In this document: positions 11,696-23,861 of the stretch, piece by piece | How positions within the stretch are numbered: position 1 is the stretch's first letter | How the letters are laid out: each line of letters begins with the position of its first letter | Made by a program: the position numbers and the translations under genes | The notes under the pieces: generated by a model | Seen by the model: only the letters and a program-made list of their open reading frames with translations | Told to the model about the DNA's origin: nothing | The model's database searches: none | Assembly (NCBI GenBank): GCA_022419385.1 | Contig: JAJUBI010000008.1 | Span: 868,001-932,000, forward strand | Direction: 5' to 3' | Origin: Paraconiothyrium sp. Pb-2020 | Taxonomy: Eukaryota; Ascomycota; Dothideomycetes; Pleosporales; Didymosphaeriaceae | DNA: 64,000 nucleotides

Positions 11696-12722
11696 GCTGG
11701 AGAAGACAGCTGCAAGGGAAAGAGGGAACAAGAGAAAGCAAGTAGAAGTAGGTATCGAGTGAGTGGAAGGTGCAAACGGCGGCCTCGCTGACACAAGACG
11801 GAGCGAGAGAGGAAGGCGCAAACGTCTTCACCACGCCTGAAGAGAGCGAAAGTAAGTGGAGGTGAGTGTCAAGATTTGACGGCGGTGATGGCTCAGCGCG
11901 TCCTCGACGTTTTGAAGGTGGGTGTCTTCGCAAGACACGCACTGTCGGGGTCCCATAGTGGACGTATGGTCTTTCTCCAGGATCGGTAAGATGGGCAAGA
12001 ATGGTCGCGCTGGGACATACCAAAGCGAGAGGCGAAGGAGCAAATCGATACTGCACAAAACGAAAGCAGGAGAAGGAAAGTATGGAGAGTCGAGAAGTAT
12101 GCTCTTTCCAAGAGGAGAGCTTCTTTCATTAATCCCAACCAGTCGCAATCCCAAAATCCATCAAACCAGCTGCAGTGCTTTTTCACTGCAGTTGAGGCAA
12201 TCAAGCGATTGACTTGAAGCCGAATATCATCCCATCACGAGACAAACCACCTCCTTACTGCCACTTCTCTCTCACCAAACCTCCACTCCACCCACCACAT
12301 GCAATGCTCAAGCCATCCACAACCAAACATCCAACAAGCCACCCTCATGCCCCCAAGAAGTAAAAGCAACGCCTCAAAGCAAAGCAAATAGCACCTGGCA
12401 GATCGCAGCAAACACACATTGACTTACCCAGAAACGCCCTTCCAAATGCCTTATACGAGGTTGTATGCTTTACGCCACAAGCCCTCCAACGTGCCAAACT
12501 CAATCGTTCGTGCGTTTCATGAAAGCCGTGCCATGCCGTAACTGATGATGCGACGGGACACAAGTATGTATGTGTGCGGTGTGCCCGAGAAAGTGATATA
12601 AAGACCAATTTTCGCTCAGAGGTATCTGCGCTCGCTTGGTATCGTTTTGCGAAGAAGACGGAATGAAGCGAATCAAGACCAACGCCTTCGTACTCCTATT
12701 ATTGATTAGTGCCGTATGTTCA
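11696..12722. other. intergenic, nothing recognised
   Basis: Lies between the RBR ligase start and the LIM-RhoGAP stop, both on the minus strand. Pyrimidine/purine-skewed tracts give several short open frames without domains. It should hold the RBR promoter and 5' UTR. Confidence 0.45.
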
Positions 12723-15700
12723 TCACCCGGCGCCGGCTGTGCCGAGTGTTTGTTTCTGCAATGCCGGTGATCGGTAGCTGTGACGATGTGGCGACCCTGT
12801 TCGGTGACTCTCAGCTGAACCGGGCGCGGGTTGACTGTACGGGAGGTTCGGCGTGCCTAGATCATATTGCTGTGGCGGTGTATTGTGATTGTTTTGACCG
12901 GGGCCACCCGCACCTGGTACATGGCGTACAGAGGATTCACCTGCCAATGCTTGAGGGTTGTGATCCGCCTGTGTAATGTGTGGAGCGTTACGCTGGTCTT
13001 TCCTCGATGAGGCACCAGACTGATTGCGCGGGGACAATGCCGGGGCTGTCGATCCAGGCACGGTCGGGTTCCTGCCACGCTGCTCCCATTGTCTCATAAT
13101 CTCCTTGGGAGTCAACTCGGAAGAGCTGTCATCGTAGAGAAGATCTACGATTTCTTCAGGTACCTACACCAAATCAACAATGTCAACAGCAAATGTGGGC
13201 TGATACTCACCTCACAGAACTCGTCGTTATTCTCGATCAAATCGAAGACGACTCGAACAGCACCTTGGTCTACGCTCTTCATTTCCTTTTCGTTGTTCTC
13301 CCGCAGGATGTTTGGCGCCATGACAGTCGCTATGTTCCATGTGTCCATCTTGTTGCCGGTCTCCTCGTCCACAGTGTGGAACGAGGAGACCCAGTTGAGG
13401 AAGCAGAACAAAACCTCCATGGTGTCACGATGGGCCTTGGGCAACAGACAGCAGACTAGGTGTAACACCTTCATTCGCTGGTGCTCGTCGGTCATTTCTG
13501 TAGCTGTTAGCACATGTTGTGGGGCTGTGACACTGTACGCACCATTAGCCGTCATGAACAAGCGGTAAAGCTTGAGCGTCAAAACGGGATCCGGCATTAG
13601 CCGGAGGAAACGCTTGAGGAGGTTCGCCAGTATGACAGGATTCTTTGAGCTCAGGTCCACCTGCTCCACGCCTTTCGCGTCAATCTCTTCCTCGAGCTCT
13701 CGCAGAGCCTTGAGGTTGCCGTTCTTTCGGAAGACACCTTCTATAGACATGTCCATGTTCCTCATGGCAGTAACAGCGTCTTGCAGCAGCGCGGGCACTC
13801 GTAGCGTGCCAGGTCCAACACCATCCGTGGACTCGGCGCCATACTTCTCGACGAGCATTTCAAGAGACTGTCTGAATGTCGCCTTCTCGGACACGGGCTT
13901 TTCAACGATTGTGGGGCCTTTCTTAGGTTTGTTCTTGTTCTTGCCAAATCCAATCTTACCCCAGAAATTCGTTCGCTTCGTCTCGATAAGATCCAAAAGC
14001 TCGCCTTGGTTGTACTGGTTGTCGTCGAGCAAGAGACCAAGTTGAAGCACCGCAAGGCTCTTGAGCTTGAAATATTCCAGGGGCGAGAGCTCAGAGAAGT
14101 AAGTTCGTGGGCGGCCTTCTGGTGCGAGCTGACCTCCGGACATGTCGCGACGATGTCCATTGAGCAGCCTTCCATGATCTTGTTGACCAAGCAGCGCGCT
14201 TCCTCCTGCACGAAATGCATTAGGACGCTGCTCACGCTGCTGCTCCAATGCTGCCATGCGCGCGATATCGTCCAAAGCAAGCGAGTTGACAGCAAGGGTA
14301 GCACCGTCGACATCGCCAGGCGCCTCGCGTTCTTGCACGATTTGCATGCCGCCTTTGCCTTGAGAATCGCCGCCCGCACCTGACGCTTCCGGACCATCAA
14401 TAATCCTAGATTGGCGAGCGCGCTTCATGGTCTGCGAGAGGTGCTTGTCCAGGCGTGTAGATCGAAGGCGTTTAATGTCTGTCATGGATTGTTCGTAATT
14501 TGCGTTTGCAGTCTGAGTCTCGGCTGACGACTGGCCACCAAAAGATTTTGAACGGGCGTCCTGTCGCAGGTGAGGTGCCTGGAGATCCGCACTAGCGTCG
14601 CCTAGGCGATGGCCTTGTGAAGAGTCGTATCCCGTCAGGTTCGGATCATCTAGAAGGATTAGTGAGTGGAGGGAATTCTTTTGCGACGTGGGGGACGAGT
14701 GCCTGATCATGGGTGTCAAGACTGTATGCTCACAGGTGCTGGTCACCCAGGGTTGACGATGATTCAACAAAACCTGACTTACCAGAAGTATGCGGTAGAG
14801 CTCCGCTGGACCGCAATGTTGCCATCAAGCGAGCGTGGGCAACCTTGAGTAGGTGTACATATTGCCGTAGTTTGGTCACTTGCTGAAATCCGTTCTCCGC
14901 ATCAGGTTGTGCAGCAGCGCACGCCGGGCAAAAGATCCTCTGCTTTGACTTGCTCCAGTAGGCGTTCGTGATGTCGCTGCGTAGGTCTGCTCCACAACCC
15001 CTACAGACCATACAACCATAGTTGAACGACATGTTATCAAGGTGTAAACACTTGTCTTCGACTTGAGCGTCGCATATCGGGCAAGCATCCGCCCAACGCG
15101 GAACAAGCAGTAGGGACTCGGCAGCCTGATCTTTTGACGCCTCTTCCTCCAACCGCTGATCGAGCGAGTTCACTTGCGCGAGGAAATTTGTCAGGCCGGT
15201 CGCGCTCCGTGTCTCTCGCTCCAGCTTCAAAGCACCCTGCAGGCAAATGCGGATCAACAGCTTGAGATAGTGAGCTAATCCTGTCACAAGTGACAGAAGC
15301 TCTTGCGTAACGCCGAGTCTACGCACGCCCGTGCCTTGCGACTGTGTTAATAGCGCAAAGAAAGCCACGACCTTTTTGCAGAGCAATTTAGACTCGCGCG
15401 AGTAGGTCAGGCCTTTCGGTGTGTTGGCGACAAGCTGTGCGTCAAGATCGTCTGCAGCGTTGAACAGGAGCTCGACATGGACGATAAATTTCTTGGCAGC
15501 CATAACGCCGTCCACATACGCGCCATTGCTGACATGGAGCAGCATGTCGGATATGCAAGTGGCTGACTTTTCCTCAAACGCGGATAGCGTCTTCCAAATC
15601 CAGTTGACCTTCGCTTCTATCTCTTCTTCTTGTTTTCGCACCCTGTCGCGTACCTCATCCGATGCGTCGGAATCCACGTCCTGCGGAGCTTGTGCTATGG

Positions 15701-16580
15701 GCTGACCGGTCGAGTGCAGGCGCACGTTCCAGTATTTGTGGATCATGTAGCATTCCGGATGCCAGTGCTGGTTCTGTCCATTACGGAAAATCTCGACAAA
15801 TTGCTTGAGAATCGAAGTCTGACAGCCATTGCACCTCTGAGCGAACTTGGTCGAGTAATGGTAATGACAGTACACGCTCCCCTCGTGCTCGTAGTAGCTG
15901 TCTGACGCGCCGAAGACGGTGGGACAAACAGAGCAGGTGAAATGCTCGATATGGTATTTCCGATCTAAGGCCGTAATGTACGAACCCCGCAAAGCTTGTC
16001 CGCAATCGAAACACAGCAGGTCAAGGCGTTTGAAGTAATCGGTCTCGCAGAGCGGGTATTGGCCCGGAGGCTTGTCGGGCACGGGAAAGAACTTGGAGGC
16101 GACTATCTTGCCGCAATCCTGTGCTATATCAGCGAATGCACTCGAGCAAATAAAGCATGACAGAAGGAGCACAGTCGAGTGCAGCGCCGTGCTAGAGCAT
16201 CGAATCGATCCGCTATCACACTTTGGCTACCGAAAATGACTTACGTGACATGTAAAGCATTCCAAATGGTAAGTATCTCCCAATGCGCGGACAAACTGCC
16301 CCGTCAAGGGTTCACCACACTTGCCGCAAATCTTGCTCCGACCTCGAGGCTTCTCTCGGGCAGGGTCTTGCTGCTGTGGGTCTGTTGGGTCGGTAAGGGA
16401 GCGAGGGGGTGGGCCGTTACCCTTGTTCGGGGACAGCGACTGCGGGCTCTGCATATCGTATGGGTTTGTGGGTTGTCGCTGGAGGCCATTCATGCGCGGA
16501 TCATAGGCTTGGTATTGCTGTTGTTGCGGGGCGTCCTGGCCTCCCAGCGAAGGCGGGCCGTCGCCGGGAGTGATGCTCAT
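12723..16580 (-). CDS. lrg1: LIM domain RhoGAP (Lrg1/Rga-type)
   Basis: Exons in reading order 16580-16245, 16118-14783, 14649-13543, 13497-13211, 13163-12723; 1168 residues. It is a GTPase-activating protein for Rho1-type GTPases, acting in cell-wall integrity and polarity. The N-terminus is Pro/Gln-rich. LIM1 starts ICGKCGEPLTG and is split by intron 1 inside its zinc site (CFTCH then DCGKIV). Two further LIM domains follow (LLCFDCGQALRGSY; FAQRCNGCQTSIL), and a fourth lies near residue 480 (CPICDAQVEDKC). RhoGAP is about residues 838-1022, with arginine finger IEGVFRKNGN and the block VLHLVCCLLPKAHRDTMEVL. Intron 13498-13542 is 45 nt and in frame, so retention would insert 15 residues in the GAP domain. 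The C-terminal tail is disordered. Length and order match yeast Lrg1. Confidence 0.93.
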
Positions 16581-17833
16581 GGCGGCGGTCTGCCAGTGTT
16601 GAGCGTGTATGCTGCGATCCCAGTCTGCACGCAGTCGAGGGGATGTCCGCGGCGAGAGTCGAGCGAAAGGACGAAGGACGGGGCGACGCGACCGGCGGCG
16701 ACGAGAGACGGCGGAAAACGTGTGGAGGAATTGCAGAGGCTACAACAGCGGATGGTGAAGGTGAATCAAGGCGCCACAGCAGTGGTGCTGTCGCAGCAAC
16801 GCACGAGGGAGGTGAGGGGCGCGGGTGGAGTAGCTAATCGTGTCCAGCGGTGAGTGTTGGCCAGCGCTGCTCTGGGCAACACCGACACGACGATGGCGGC
16901 GGGCGGTCGCTCGGGCACTCAATCGGCAGCATGCGTCGCGGTTGAGTTTGGCGGAGGCGTCCAAGGAACGGTGAGGAGAGGAGGAGTGGCTCGGGGGTGC
17001 GAGTTGAGAGGGTGGGCGGCTGAAACAGAGACAGGCGGGCAACAGGAGCAACAAACGGCGTGCGTGTGCCGGTGTCCTCGCAGGTCGTGGGGAGGAAAAG
17101 CGGCGGGTATCGGGCGTGTTGTATGGGCACGGGGAGGCTTGAGGCTGTGGGCTGCCAAGCTTGCTCTTCAGAAGTCCAAATTACAAGCTGGCGATCCACA
17201 TAATTACACGGCGAGGGGAGGCCGTCATCAACAGCGACGCCTGACACGGCGTTTGCATGTTTCTTAATATAGCACGGCTACAGAGCATGTCGGGTGCGAC
17301 GTGCTGGTATTCGTGCCTACCTGCACGCATGCAACGGCTCTACATTGATACAGCGAGTGCTCGACGAGCAGTTTGATGCCATGTGCAGCAAGTGCATAAC
17401 CACGCTGCTGCAATAGCGCCCGCTACTATGGCCACCAAAGCGCGCACGCCCACTGCAGCGAGCGAGCGAGGCGGGGCGCTCCGTCCAACCAGCCAGCCAG
17501 GCCTCGGGTACCTGTCGTAGCGAAGCTGGAGCAGGCCCGGTCACGTGCAGCGCGACTGCAGGAACGGAACCACGAAATGTCAGACCGAAGGGCATGCAAG
17601 GTGGGAAGCAGTTCAGTCGACTTAGCACTTCCTCGCCAACCCACCGTCCCCGATTCGCGAAGCCGCTGCCGCCACCGCCCAGCTCCTCTGTGCGCGCTTG
17701 ACAAGAGCAGCAGCTGCCTGCCACGCTCCTTCGTTCCACACGCGCACCGGCGCACAAAGGCCTCCCCGTAACAAAGACACACATCTCCTCGCGCATTCGA
17801 CCGCCGTAGTCTCATCCCTCTCGACCGCCCATC
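16581..17833. other. divergent promoter region, LRG1-like / RPB4
   Basis: GC-rich 1.25-kb gap between two divergently transcribed genes. Long frames here (for example on the plus strand across 16179-16853) are compositional and carry no domain. Confidence 0.5.
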
Positions 17834-18509
17834 ATGGACGACGAGCCGCAAGACCAGCAGTCCCACGCCCCTGTCGAGCCGCCCACCTTCAAGGCGCCGC
17901 GCATGGTTTCGCGACCCAAGCCGCCGCAGCAGCAAGAAGAGGAGATTGGTTCTGAGCTCAAGCTGGGCGACTTCGAAGGCGAGCAGCCGCTGTCGATATC
18001 CGAGGCACGCGCCGTCGTTACCGCGGTGCATGAGAAGCGGAAACTGAAAGCCCGCGAGGGCCAGGGTGTGCTAGGCGACCGGACGCACAACGACAGCCAG
18101 TATGCTTACCTGCGTAATCACTGGCTATGGGCGCTTTGCTGAGCAGCGCAGGTCTATCCAGCAGTTTGTCGATTACCTTGAGATGTTTGCGCGGTACAAG
18201 GAGCTCAACAACTTGACTGCCATGGGCGGTGTACTCGATGCGAATCCGCAGTTCACCATGGCGGAACGTGCTATGCTCGGTATGAAAGGCGCGTCTCAAA
18301 GTGTGCATTGGCTGACCTAGCAGGCTCGCTCTGCTGCGACACGGCCGACGAAGCGAAGACGCTCATTCCGTCGTTATCCTCAAAGATGGACGATGAGTCG
18401 TTGCAGCCTGTGCTAGATGAGCTGCAGAAGTACCGTACGACTTGGCCCTCTCAACCCTCTCATGTGACTACGACTAACTTGCTCATCAGAGGACCGCTTA
18501 ACCATGTGA
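17834..18509 (+). CDS. rpb4: DNA-directed RNA polymerase II subunit Rpb4
   Basis: Exons 17834-18099, 18152-18279, 18324-18434, 18490-18509; 174 residues. Rpb4 pairs with Rpb7 as the stalk of RNA polymerase II. Diagnostic blocks are LSISEARAVVTAV, DYLEMFARYKELNNL and the strongly conserved GSLCCDTADEAKTLIPSL, followed by DDESLQPVLDELQKY. The last short exon uses GTACGA...CATCAG with a GACTAAC branch and ends QDRLTM; if that intron is not removed, the frame would run to 18529 with a less typical tail. The N-terminal 45 residues are Pro/Gln-rich and variable in the family. Confidence 0.92.
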
Positions 18510-19029
18510 GCTGCCTACGCGCACGCTGAAAAGCATTTCCACTGTGCAAGTGCGAAGCAGGCCGCGGCAGGATTGAAGGAACAAAACAAGACGAGAGCGC
18601 ACAAATAACGATGCACGATCTCGCGAACGATAGCCATCAGGCGACACAAATGCATGGGCAGGAGCTTTGGGTTCAACGATACCAAGAGATAGACCAGTTT
18701 TGCTGGCTTAATATACAAAAATTCTTACTACCCGTGTCACGGCACATTCCTTCGGCTACGCGACTGAATCCAGGAGGTATGGTAAGTTGAAGATCCAATG
18801 CGTGAACAAAGGAATCAATCGCAGTGAACAAAGGAAATACACGCAGTAAGTGGAAGCATTGATCCTAGCGAGTTGTAAGCTGCAAACACCGACCGCAAGG
18901 CCAGTTGATCATTCGGACAACTGCTCAATCAAAATTCCCTCACGAAACGCATCTAGCGAACGTGGCACGTTGTCTCGGACTCGGCCGGGTGTCTCAAGTG
19001 TAATCAAGTAAGCTATTGAATATGTACGC
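18510..19029. other. intergenic between convergent genes
   Basis: Shared 3' region of the Rpb4 gene and the MFS gene. No coding or RNA gene recognised. Confidence 0.5.
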
Positions 19030-20724
19030 CTATATCTCTTCATCATGCTTGAAGCTCGCCATCCTATCCTTCATCCAGCACTTCACACAGTACACCCCAC
19101 TAATAATCAACCCTAACCCACTCAACCCCACGGCCATGTACAAAGCCGCTCTGTAACCCTTCAACGTATCCTCAGGTGTCGTTCCACCGTTCACGACGTA
19201 CACCTCGACAGTGCCAGCGAAGCCCAGGCCCAATGAGATTGAATAGTTGACAACAGTGTTCACAAGACTGGCCGCAATCCCCTGGTGTTCCTTGCTCACA
19301 GCGTCGGAGAGGATAAGTGTGGCAGCCGGGAATGACATATCCATGCCCCATGGCGTGATGAGGGTGCAGAAGAAGAACTGTCCCCAGTAGATCTGGTCGA
19401 CGGGGCAGGTCATGATGAGGATGGTGCCGATGGTGAAGCAAGTGAGGGCGATCATTATCACGGGTGGGGGCCCGACTTTGTGGATTACCAGTCCTGTGAC
19501 GAGAGCCGCGAGGCAACCGCTGGGGACGACGGGTGATATCCACGCTGTCGACAACAGGGGGGAGGCGTGGCGGAGGACCTGCGCGAACTGCCAGCTGTAG
19601 TAATACCATATCCCGAAGCAGGCCCAGCCGCAGCCGACACACGCGAGGACAAAAGCAACGTCTGTGGTTAGCGCGTCAAACGGTAACAACGGCGTTTTCG
19701 CCACGCGCAGCTCGATGTAGAAGAACAAAGGGATGAAGAGGAACGACAGGATGAGGCAGACGTAGACGTAAGCTTTGGGCCAGCCTACGAGCGGCGCTTG
19801 GTTCCAGGCGAAGTTGAAAAGAACGAGGGCGGTTACGCCTGTCAATGCGCCAGGAAGGTCCAGGTTGGAGATCTGCTCGCGGGCAGACATGTGCGAGAAC
19901 CTCGATTTTTTGGGGGGATCGGGGATCATGAAGGACCCTACGACGGTGAGGAGGATGAGGTAGATGGAGAAAGCCCAATATGTCCACGGCCACCATGCCA
20001 GATTGAAGAGACCTGCGAAGACGCTGCCCAGGATACTGCCTGTTGGTGCGCAGGCACCGAAGATGGCGAAGATCATGGCTTTTCTTCGTCCAGGCGCGTA
20101 GGTAGCGCCGAAGATTGCGAGGCCGTTTGGCAGCATGATGGCTGGCCCGATGCCCTGGAACACGCGGGCGAAGGTAAAGAGGACGTGGTTAGAGTAAGCG
20201 GAGCATCCTAGGACGAGGGACCATAATGCCATCCAGACGAAACCGATGAGTAGCATGCGCTTGTATCCAAAGACGTCGCCGAATCGCCCGGAGGGGAGGA
20301 TGAAGGTGCCAACAGTGAGGGAGTAGCCTGCGATTAACCAGGGCAAATCTGCATCTGAGAGACCGAAATCATTGCCAATAACATGGACGATGGTTTGGAC
20401 GTTTCCCAGGCCCGCTTCTGTGAGGGTGTTAGAACGGTTGCGAGGAAGGATGTTGAACAGCCACTTACGCGTCAACAACTGCGCGCTGCATACGATAGCC
20501 ACGAAAATGATTTCACGCGGAAGTGATAGCGTTTCTGCTATCGACTTCGTGCGAGCAAGTTCCATCTCATTTCCTTTCTCGCCAGTGTTTTCCGGACGAT
20601 AATCGCCATCGTCTTCGGTTGGTGACAGCGAAGCGTTACTGTGACGTCTTCCTCCCTCTTCCAGCTCGTCTTTGTTCTCTTGTACAACCTCCTCGGATCC
20701 GCTCTGTGATGTGCTTTCTCGCAT
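19030..20724 (-). CDS. MFS drug/ion exporter, DHA2 (Atr1/Amf1-like)
   Basis: Exons 20724-20469 and 20417-19030; 547 residues. The 51-nt intron is in frame, but removing it restores the family sequence AQLLTQAGLGNVQ at the first membrane helix; reading through inserts 17 polar residues there, so splicing is preferred. An acidic hydrophilic N-terminus of about 70 residues is followed by roughly 14 membrane helices. The MFS motif between helices 2 and 3 is GRFGDVFGYKRML, and motif C-like FQGIGPAIMLPNGLAIFG follows. The family includes aminotriazole/borate exporters and toxin pumps of the plasma membrane. Substrate unknown. It lies outside the CCCCACAY promoter set found further right. Confidence 0.88.
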   Translation of the reverse strand: MRESTSQSGSEEVVQENKDELEEGGRRHSNASLSPTEDDGDYRPENTGEKGNEMELARTKSIAETLSLPREIIFVAIVCSAQLLTRKWLFNILPRNRSNTLTEAGLGNVQTIVHVIGNDFGLSDADLPWLIAGYSLTVGTFILPSGRFGDVFGYKRMLLIGFVWMALWSLVLGCSAYSNHVLFTFARVFQGIGPAIMLPNGLAIFGATYAPGRRKAMIFAIFGACAPTGSILGSVFAGLFNLAWWPWTYWAFSIYLILLTVVGSFMIPDPPKKSRFSHMSAREQISNLDLPGALTGVTALVLFNFAWNQAPLVGWPKAYVYVCLILSFLFIPLFFYIELRVAKTPLLPFDALTTDVAFVLACVGCGWACFGIWYYYSWQFAQVLRHASPLLSTAWISPVVPSGCLAALVTGLVIHKVGPPPVIMIALTCFTIGTILIMTCPVDQIYWGQFFFCTLITPWGMDMSFPAATLILSDAVSKEHQGIAASLVNTVVNYSISLGLGFAGTVEVYVVNGGTTPEDTLKGYRAALYMAVGLSGLGLIISGVYCVKCWMKDRMASFKHDEEI

Positions 20725-21751
20725 CTTGACTCAACGAACAACATTCCACGCCGCAGGGATAGTCCACCGTCGTGGGGACCTACGGCATTTAAAAAGGCGT
20801 GCCATCGGAGCTATGCTTGTATGAAGCCCGGTGCCCGTTACGTCGATTGAACATTTTGTAAGTTAGCGGCGGGCTAGGCTCTCTAGTGTCAGTGCGGAAA
20901 GGGACCCGCATGGCTTTGTCAGGCTTGCGAGAGCGCTGCAGCTTACACGATGCTTGAGTAACTACGCGTCTGGTGGAGTACTAATAAGCTGGCCTGGAAC
21001 CGGCTTGTCTAGAGAGCCCGAGCGCGCGAGACGAGGGCAACGCGCGCGGTCATCATTCGCACGCTTCAAATGTTCGCACGCGTTATCGGCTAACAACGGC
21101 GACCGAGCGTAAGCTGAGTTTGCACAACAATGGACGTTGAAACATCGGGTGGGGTTCGAGATAAGTATCGAGTCAGTTGGGAGCCATTCTGATTCTTATA
21201 TAATAATGAACGAGCACGATAGAGCTGAAGGTAAATAGCAGACGAGCGCAACCGAAGATGAACCATATTCAGGGTTCAGATCCGCGCTGTAAGGCGACGA
21301 GACCCACCCATTGGCAATTCTTGCCCAAGTTCCCGACGGCACATACACGATGCTATCGTCGGTTCTGGAATGCGACCGCGATACCTCCAGCGTTGTGGTG
21401 TTCTTCTACTGTGGAGGTGAATAGGAGCGATCTGCATGCACAGGACTGACGTATAGAGGACTCAACAAACGTCTAGTATACAATGGCCACCACGCAGCCT
21501 TTTCTTACGCCAATCTATCTACCAAAGCGAACATCTAGCAAAACTCGACCCATTCATTACGACGCTTCTTTCGACACAGCCTGTTTGAAAGACGTACGGA
21601 TGCATATGCTAGTCTCGACCATCGCGTAGTACCCCGAGATCTATGACAGGTTCTCTCTCGACTTTCATCACGTACTGTTAGGCAACGCTAGTGGGAAGAG
21701 CTGCGATATGACTTGCGTTCTTGTTGTGATATTTCAATTAGCATCATCCCT
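20725..21751. other. intergenic, nothing recognised
   Basis: Promoter side of the MFS gene and 3' side of the P450. Contains a TATATAATAATG stretch near 21198. No gene supported. Confidence 0.45.
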
Positions 21752-23402
21752 TCAGTTTGCTTTCCTCACAGTCATAGGCATCCCATCAATTGGCTTCGCC
21801 TCAAACTTCATCACCTGGAACGCTCGATCCCCGAGCACCGTATCCAAATCCGTCCATCCCACTCTCTGCTTCGTAGGTTTCAGCCCGCTGCACTCGAAGT
21901 CAAAATCCCTCACCGTGAGAAGGAGAGTAATCTTCATCTCTTCCATCGCCATGGTCTGCCCTAGACAACCTCGCGGTCCGCGTTCAAACGGGCGCCATGC
22001 ATTCCGAGGCACCTCATCACGGGCGAAGCGGTCCGGATCAAATTTTGTGGGGTTGGGGAAGATCCTAGGATCGTAGTGCATGGTGTGCTGCACGCCTGTA
22101 ACGAGTTGACCTTTGGTGGTGTACTGTTGGCCTTCGTAGGTGAGGAAACCAGTAGAATCTTCCGCACGTGCGGAGTTGCCGATAGGATACAGTCGGAGAA
22201 CTTCTTTGATTACGTTCGTTGTGTAGTCGAGCTCGTTGAGTCTATTGGGTTCTGCTTGGAGTAGATCATAGGTGGCCTCGACACCCGGGCAGAAGACAGT
22301 GTCGTGCTCGTGGCGTAGCTTTTGTACGACTTCCGGATTGATAGAAAGAAGTGCATAAGCGAAGGAGAGGGTACCTGTTGTGGTACCAGACCCAGCTAGC
22401 AGAAGTGTTCGCACTTGTTTGATTGTCAGTGATCAGCGCCAGAAGCCTCCCTAGGCGATACGTACCTTGAGTGATTGCCATCTGCATAAACTTCGGGCCC
22501 AGAGCTTCACTTTGCGCCTTCCGTACTTCGAGCAAATGCTCGCGCAAAATGAGATCCACAGTGCACAAACCGCGCTTCTGGCTGACATCCGCATTCTCTT
22601 TTTGAAGCTTCTCGAATCGAACGCGAATCATCTCTGCCAATTGAGCCTCCAGCTCGCGACTCAAACCACTCTGTCTCCAACGAGCGAAGAACCTCCCCAC
22701 GGGGTTCCAGGACTGCATTAGGTAGACATTCTCTTTACACACCGCATGAAATTTTGCCAGCATCGGAGTCTCCTTGTGCTGCGCATCGAGCGATTCTTCA
22801 AACATTGATCTCGCAATGGTGTTGAGCACGAGGTTCTGGAGTACCCTTTCGAGTTCGAAGACTTCGCCAGTCGCGGCCTTCGTTTGCAAAATCTCTCGGA
22901 ACACCATGACTTCCTCCGCCATCATGGGAGCCATATTCCTTTGATGTGAAGCTGAGAAAGCTGGAGCAATCATGTTGTGGGCGGCTTTCCACGCCGGCCC
23001 ATCTGCGGTGGCCACGTTATTCTTGCCCAAGACGGGGTCCATGGTCGCAACCTCTGCGATATGCTTTGGGTGGTTCTTCAACACGGTGAATTGATGCGCA
23101 AGGTCTGGGTCCGTCACAATTAATTGCGATGGGCCAGCTGGCCAAAGGTCCAGATACCAAGCACCAGGTAAGTCGTACTTTTGCGAGATCGTTGTTATAG
23201 CTGCCTGGTAGTGCGCACCGCTGGGGAACAGAGCCAACGTTTCGCCCAAAAGTTTCAAATGACCCCACAGAAAGCTATGCGGCGGTGTTGGTACATTCTT
23301 ATAGAATTGTCTATGGAGGTAGAGCTTGATGAAAAAGTACGCCAGCGAAGCGGTCAGACCGGACACAATAAGTGTCAGCCATGATGGAACTTGCGAAGCC
23401 AT
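21752..23402 (-). CDS. cytochrome P450 monooxygenase
   Basis: Exons 23402-22466 and 22413-21752; 532 residues. An N-terminal anchor helix (LTLIVSGLTASLAYFFIKLY) points to the ER membrane. The I-helix is LLAGSGTTTGT, with Gly where the usual acidic residue before the Thr would be. The K-helix ExxR is in KEVLRLYP, and the haem-binding loop is PFERGPRGCLGQ with the axial Cys. It resembles fungal P450s of secondary metabolism (sterigmatocystin-type), but the family number cannot be fixed by eye. It sits immediately left of the catabolic block; no CCCCACAY element was seen in its upstream region, so its membership is doubtful. Confidence 0.9.
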
Positions 23403-23861
23403 TGCTATTGAATCGAAAAGGATTGACGGTGCAGAGGAGGGAGAGCTAAAAGGAGCGGTTTCTTGAGCAGTACAGCATGGGCCGCGCCATATCAGCACTT
23501 GCACCAAAGACACGACCGCGCTACGCTAGCGTTTCCTCTCTAGGCGTAGGCCATTTGCTAGCGTGCACTATACATACAATTCAGAAAGCTACCGAGATAC
23601 CCATCTGATTTTTCGCAAAGGAGACAAAAAGCAAAAGAGATGAGAGGTGTCTGACTACATTGTTAGGCGCGTATAGGTTCGCGCAGGGTCATTGTTTGCT
23701 TCCTCACCCGGCTATTGATGGCATGTTTTCAATGAAGCCTACCTAACATCTAGTTTAGCCCTTTAGCTGCCGGCACGGCGAGGCTGACCCGGATCCTTCG
23801 TTATGTAAGTACCCATTACCCTATCTGGGAAAATCTGTTCAGCACGGCGCCAACTTGATCA
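23403..23861. other. intergenic, P450 promoter
   Basis: Gap between the P450 start and the MBL-fold gene stop, both minus strand. No gene and no CCCCACAY element found by eye. Confidence 0.45.

Noticed and set aside
13089..14383. Several long plus-strand frames
   Set aside because: Shadows of the LIM-RhoGAP coding exons on the opposite strand.
16179..16853. 224-codon open frame on the plus strand
   Set aside because: It is antisense to the first LIM-RhoGAP exon and runs into a GC-skewed promoter; its residues are mostly Arg/Gly/Val with no domain.
20418..20468. Reading the MFS gene as one uninterrupted exon
   Set aside because: The extra 17 polar residues interrupt the first membrane helix; removing the segment restores the family sequence and uses good GT-AG and branch signals.
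21752..23402. Including the left P450 in the catabolic cluster
   Set aside because: No CCCCACAY element was seen upstream, and it is followed by an unrelated exporter; kept outside until expression data are available.
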